DNA from: CAMFLJ01 sp965279255
Lineage (GTDB): Bacteria > Actinomycetota > Acidimicrobiia > Acidimicrobiales > Acidimicrobilacustridaceae
Direction of reading: 5' to 3'
NCBI GenBank assembly: GCA_965279255.1
Contig: OZ257146.1
Span: 3,534,001-3,598,000 of the forward strand
Length of the DNA stretch: 64,000 nt
This document shows positions 60,784-64,000 of this stretch, piece by piece. A model generated the notes under the pieces. It saw nothing but the letters and a program-made list of their open reading frames with translations. It had not been told where the DNA came from and did no database searches. Numbering within the stretch: the first letter of the stretch is position 1; every line of letters starts with the position of its first letter. The translations under genes and the position numbers were made by a program.

Positions 60784-60833
60784 GACGTCCACCCACCGGT
60801 GTGGAGGAGCGGTCCCACCGGTGGATGGACGTC
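60784..60833. terminator. Strong hairpin between convergent genes
   Basis: Left arm GACGTCCACCCACCGGTG (60784-60801) pairs with CACCGGTGGATGGACGTC (60816-60833), 17 of 18 positions, loop 14 bases. Starts four bases after the sigma factor stop and lies 40 bases before the next gene's stop; likely a bidirectional terminator. Single copy, unlike the paired elements elsewhere. Confidence 0.75.
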
Positions 60834-60873
60834 GTGCCCGGCGGTCGGCGTTCCGCCGGGCGATCGCGGGCGC

Positions 60874-63081
60874 TCAGATCCCGGGCAGGACCAGTGCGCT
60901 GTGGGGTGCCCCGGCACGGCGGATGCCGCCTCCGGTCCCCTTGGCGACGTAGAGCGCCTCGTCGGCGCGGCGAAGGGTGTCGATCGGGTCTTCGGCCTCG
61001 CCCTGCCAGGCCAGGCCGGCGGAGATCCCGGCACCGTGAGCCCGCAGCACGGCGCCCGCAGCGGTGACCAGATCGGTCGCCGTGGCCATGGCCTGGTCGC
61101 CTCCGCCCGCGCCGGGCACCGCCGGGAGGATGGCGGCGAACTCGTCGCCCCCGACCCGGTAGAGGCTGCACCCGTCCGACAGGCAGGCGGCCATCGCGTC
61201 GGCGGTGGCCGCCAGCAGGTTGTCGCCGAAGAGGTGGCCCCGGGTGTCGTTGACCTGCTTGAAGCGGTCGACGTCGAACATCGCCACCGCGAAGCCGCCG
61301 GTGGCCGCCGCGCCCCGCAGGGCCTCGTGGAACGACGCGTGGTTGGCGAGGCCGGTCAACGGGTCGAGGCGGGCCCGGCGCTCGACGGCACTGACGTGCT
61401 CGGCGTTCTCCAGGCAGCTGCCGGCGACCGCGGCGAGCAGCTCGACCGGTTCGATGACATCGGGGCCGAGGGCCAGGGGTCCGGTGTGGGCGAGCAGCAG
61501 CATCCCGGTGCGGCGATGGCCGGCGCCGAGGGGCACGGCGACGACCGCGCACGCGCCGGCCTGCCGGAGCGACTCGCCGCCGGTGAAGGCCAGGCCGGTC
61601 GCCTCGCCGCTCGAGTAGCACGAGGTCAGCGGCTCGAGGAGCTCACCCAGCCGGACCAGGTCGGTCGGATCGATCGAGCCCAGGGCCTCGGCCAACGGCC
61701 CGGCGGTTAGGGCGATGCGGGCCCGGGCGCCGGTGCCCACCACGAGGGCGCCGCTGTCGGTGCCGGCCAGCTCGCACGCCTCGGCCACGACCGCGGCCAT
61801 GGTGCTCTCCGGGTCGCGGCGCTCGAACAGCGTGCCGACCGTGCGGCCCAGGCGGCGCATGGCGACGACCTGCTCCGCCGGCAGCCGCTCGAGGTGGCGC
61901 CCGAGCAGCCTGGCGAAGCGGTCGACCTCGCGGCAGACCTCGGGACGGAGGCCGCCACGCGACTCGACGTTCAGGGCGCCGACGACCCGTCCGCCGGCGG
62001 TGATCGGCGTGCAGTACTCCGCCGCCACCCCGGGGATGGCCTCGAGGTAGCCGGCGTCGTCACGCACGTCGGGCACCAGCACCGGCTCACCGGTGCGGAA
62101 GGTCCGACCGGTGACGCCGGCGTCGGACCGCATGCCGTCGAGCACCTGCCACAGGCCCCGCTGGGCTCGGCACCGCAGGCGGCCCGCGCTCTCGAGGTAC
62201 ACCGACGGCATCACGTCGCCGAGGGCGAACAGCTCGTCGGCCACGACGGCACAGGCCTCGCCGACCGAGAGGGTCGCGCTGACGCGGGCGGCGGCCCGCT
62301 CGGCCGCCACGGCGTCGTGGTCGCGGCCCAGGGCGGCCGCCACCGACTGCGAGAGCGTCGGCCAGGTCGGGCCGGGACGGGCCAGGTGGTAGCCCTGCGC
62401 CAACGGCACCCCGGCGTCGCGCAGCCAGCACATCTCGGCGTGGGTCTCGATGCCCTCGGCGATCACGGTGGTTCCCACCTGGCCGGCGAACCCGAGCAAC
62501 GAGGCCACCATCGCCTGGCGCACCCGGTCGGCGTCGATCCCGGTGATGAGCGAGCGGTCGAGCTTCAGGAACTCCGGCTGGAGGTGCACGACCTGCTGCA
62601 GGCCGGCGTACCCCGAGCCCACGTCGTCGAGGGCGATCCGCGCCCCACCGCCCGTCCAGCGGCCGAGGGCGGCGCGCACGGCATCGACGTCGGCGATGGC
62701 CTCCTGCTCGGTGAGCTCGAGCACCACGCGCGACGGCAGCAGCTCCCGCAGGGCCAGCACCTCAGGGGCCAGCAGGTGGCGGGGCAGCACGTTCACGAAG
62801 AGCAGCCGGTCGTCGGGCGGGGCGCCCAGGTCGACGATGGCCCGCAGGCACGCCGCCTCCAGCTCGCTCGACCACCCCTCGACCGCGGCGGCGGCGAACC
62901 ACTGGTCCGGCGCCCCCACGACCTCGGCGTCGACCGTGCGGGTCAGCGCCTCGTAGCCGATGACCTCACCGTCGGCGAGACGCACCACCGGCTGCACGAG
63001 CGCGTACAGCGCACCCGGCGCGAGCAGGCGCGACGCGGGTGCGCCGGAGGCGCGTGTCGACAGATCGGCGATGGGAGCCAT
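60874..63081 (-). CDS. Cyclic-di-GMP signalling protein, EAL-GAF-GAF-GGDEF
   Basis: 735 residues from ATG 63081 (760 if the GTG at 63156 is used). EAL domain first (about 20-260): EALTR at 44-48, LELTEQEAI, IALDDVGSGYAGL (DDVGSG instead of DDFGSG), FLKLDRSLI, IAEGIET. Two GAF-like regions follow, around 285-415 and 440-575. GGDEF domain last (590-735) with FDVDRFKQVND and YRVGGDEFAAI (644-648). No I-site RxxD is visible. Could be cyclase, phosphodiesterase or both. Soluble; GAFs sense an unknown ligand. Confidence 0.88.
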   Translation of the reverse strand: MAPIADLSTRASGAPASRLLAPGALYALVQPVVRLADGEVIGYEALTRTVDAEVVGAPDQWFAAAAVEGWSSELEAACLRAIVDLGAPPDDRLLFVNVLPRHLLAPEVLALRELLPSRVVLELTEQEAIADVDAVRAALGRWTGGGARIALDDVGSGYAGLQQVVHLQPEFLKLDRSLITGIDADRVRQAMVASLLGFAGQVGTTVIAEGIETHAEMCWLRDAGVPLAQGYHLARPGPTWPTLSQSVAAALGRDHDAVAAERAAARVSATLSVGEACAVVADELFALGDVMPSVYLESAGRLRCRAQRGLWQVLDGMRSDAGVTGRTFRTGEPVLVPDVRDDAGYLEAIPGVAAEYCTPITAGGRVVGALNVESRGGLRPEVCREVDRFARLLGRHLERLPAEQVVAMRRLGRTVGTLFERRDPESTMAAVVAEACELAGTDSGALVVGTGARARIALTAGPLAEALGSIDPTDLVRLGELLEPLTSCYSSGEATGLAFTGGESLRQAGACAVVAVPLGAGHRRTGMLLLAHTGPLALGPDVIEPVELLAAVAGSCLENAEHVSAVERRARLDPLTGLANHASFHEALRGAAATGGFAVAMFDVDRFKQVNDTRGHLFGDNLLAATADAMAACLSDGCSLYRVGGDEFAAILPAVPGAGGGDQAMATATDLVTAAGAVLRAHGAGISAGLAWQGEAEDPIDTLRRADEALYVAKGTGGGIRRAGAPHSALVLPGI

Positions 63082-63220
63082 GGGTAGAGGTGTCGACCGG
63101 ACGGCGCCCCCGGTTGACCCCGCGTACGTGAACCTCTCGTGACCCGAACCTTGCACCCGGCGACCTGTCGAGGTCGGGTCGCCCCGAGCGCCCGAACCTC
63201 AACCGGTCCGCGGCGGTGGG

Positions 63221-64000
63221 TCAGTCGGCGCTCAGGACGGCGGCGGCCTCGGCCTCGATCACCGTGCCCTCGAAGAACGAGGGGTTGGCGCCGCCGTGCA
63301 TCCGCACCGCGTTGGCGAAGGTGAAGTCGCGGAACTGCTCGGCGTCGATCAGGCCGTGCTCGAGCAGCTCGTAGGCCTCGACCATGACGTCGCTCATCAC
63401 GGGGGCGTCCCAGTGGGAGACGTCGGAGCCGAGCATCGGCCGCAGCCGGGCCGGCGTGCCCTCGAGGTCGAGGCCGAAGGCCAGGCCCACCAGCGGGTCG
63501 TCGGCCTCGCAGCCGAAGAACATCCGCTCCTGGAACGGCTCGAGCAGGTCGTCGACCGTCGTGACGCCGGCGGCGGCGAACTCGTCCAGCTGGGCGGGGC
63601 GGCCCGGGCGGCGCCGGAGGTACTCGCCGATGCGGTCGAGGTTGGCCCTCATCTGGTCGTCGCCGTAGCGGTCGACCAGCGAGAGCACGGCCGCGACGTC
63701 GAGGTTCTCGGGGTCGAGCTCCTCGATGGCGTGCCCGCCCCGCTTGCGCCAGTGGCCGACGGTGTCGGCGAGCAGGGCCGCACCCCACGCCACGCCTCCC
63801 TCGAGGTACCCGACCCGCAGCTCGGGGAACCGACGGAACACGCCGCCGAGGAACAGCGCCTTGCACAGCACGGCATGGTTCCCGGCGATGCCGCCGATGT
63901 GGTTGAACACGTAGCTAGAGACCGAGCGGGCCGAGTGGGTGTACTGCAGCGACGAGTGGAAGGCGGGGGCCACGCCGAGCTCGACGCAGGCGGCCCACAC
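63221..64000 (-). CDS. Amidohydrolase family 2 protein (5' part beyond window)
   Basis: At least 260 codons; the frame is open at the window edge. FHSSLQYTHSARSVSSYVF, FNHIGGIAGNHAVLCK, FPELRVGYLEGGVAWG and GSDVSHWDAPVM match the C-terminal two thirds of amidohydrolase_2 (ACMSD-like) proteins; the terminal GSDVSHWD holds the metal/catalytic Asp. The N-terminal HxH metal motif must lie to the right. Likely hydrolyses or decarboxylates a small molecule. Starts being read at WAACVELGVAP, which is internal in the family. Confidence 0.82.
   Translation of the reverse strand: MWAACVELGVAPAFHSSLQYTHSARSVSSYVFNHIGGIAGNHAVLCKALFLGGVFRRFPELRVGYLEGGVAWGAALLADTVGHWRKRGGHAIEELDPENLDVAAVLSLVDRYGDDQMRANLDRIGEYLRRRPGRPAQLDEFAAAGVTTVDDLLEPFQERMFFGCEADDPLVGLAFGLDLEGTPARLRPMLGSDVSHWDAPVMSDVMVEAYELLEHGLIDAEQFRDFTFANAVRMHGGANPSFFEGTVIEAEAAAVLSAD

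Noticed and set aside
61894..63087. Long plus-strand reading frame opposite the EAL-GGDEF gene
   Set aside because: Rich in Arg/Gly/His with no domain; an antisense frame produced by high GC. The opposite strand has complete EAL, GAF and GGDEF motifs.

Overview
The window is very GC-rich (about 70 % or more by eye), densely packed actinobacterial DNA. Two WS/DGAT wax ester/triacylglycerol synthases, a DUF222/HNH gene, recCBD, a SigK/RskA/fasciclin locus, DUF4328 and DUF4234 membrane proteins and many leaderless-type promoters (TANNNT six to eight bases before the start codon) fit Actinobacteria, most likely class Acidimicrobiia (Iamia/Ilumatobacter-like). The class assignment is inference. 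I saw no rRNA, tRNA, CRISPR array, insertion sequence, integrase or replication origin.

Layout. 0-9.6 kb is a lipid block: a substrate-binding lipoprotein (cut by the window edge), one WS/DGAT diverging from an operon of acyl-CoA ligase, second WS/DGAT, alpha/beta hydrolase and LPLAT acyltransferase, then an HSL-type esterase. 9.7-18 kb holds mostly single genes: an ATP-grasp ligase, a carotenoid oxygenase and several membrane proteins with proline-rich tails. 18-21.7 kb looks accessory: a DUF222/HNH protein, a ribbon-helix-helix/PemK toxin-antitoxin pair and several short tandem repeats. 21.7-30.7 kb has a double-hotdog thioesterase, an ABM monooxygenase, a lone molybdopterin oxidoreductase, an esterase lipoprotein, a RecQ-like helicase fused to a phosphoribosyltransferase, and an HTH_42 (AlkZ/YcaQ-like) protein. 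30.8-33.6 kb encodes a von Willebrand A membrane protein with a small partner. 34.1-43.0 kb is recC-recB-recD with four-base overlaps.

43.2-50.9 kb mixes VOC proteins, a flavodoxin-like protein, a second HTH_42 protein with an intact Q-A-Q motif coupled to a frameshifted macrodomain gene, a Thr-rich lipoprotein, an aldo/keto reductase and an APH-like phosphotransferase. 51.2-55.4 kb is a compact membrane Mo-oxidoreductase/sigK/rskA/fasciclin locus. 55.4-60.8 kb is a redox block: two Fe(II)/2-oxoglutarate oxygenases, a ferredoxin-metallo-beta-lactamase fusion, and an FAD oxidoreductase coupled to an ECF41 sigma factor. The window ends with an EAL-GAF-GAF-GGDEF protein and a truncated amidohydrolase.

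The most unusual signal is non-coding. Four intergenic sites carry two near-identical stem-loops repeated at a 61-62 base period. Two of these sites, 7.9 kb apart, share exactly the same 37-25-37 base geometry, arm ends GAGGCR/YGCCTC, and compensatory A-T to G-C changes between first and second hairpin, although their loops differ.
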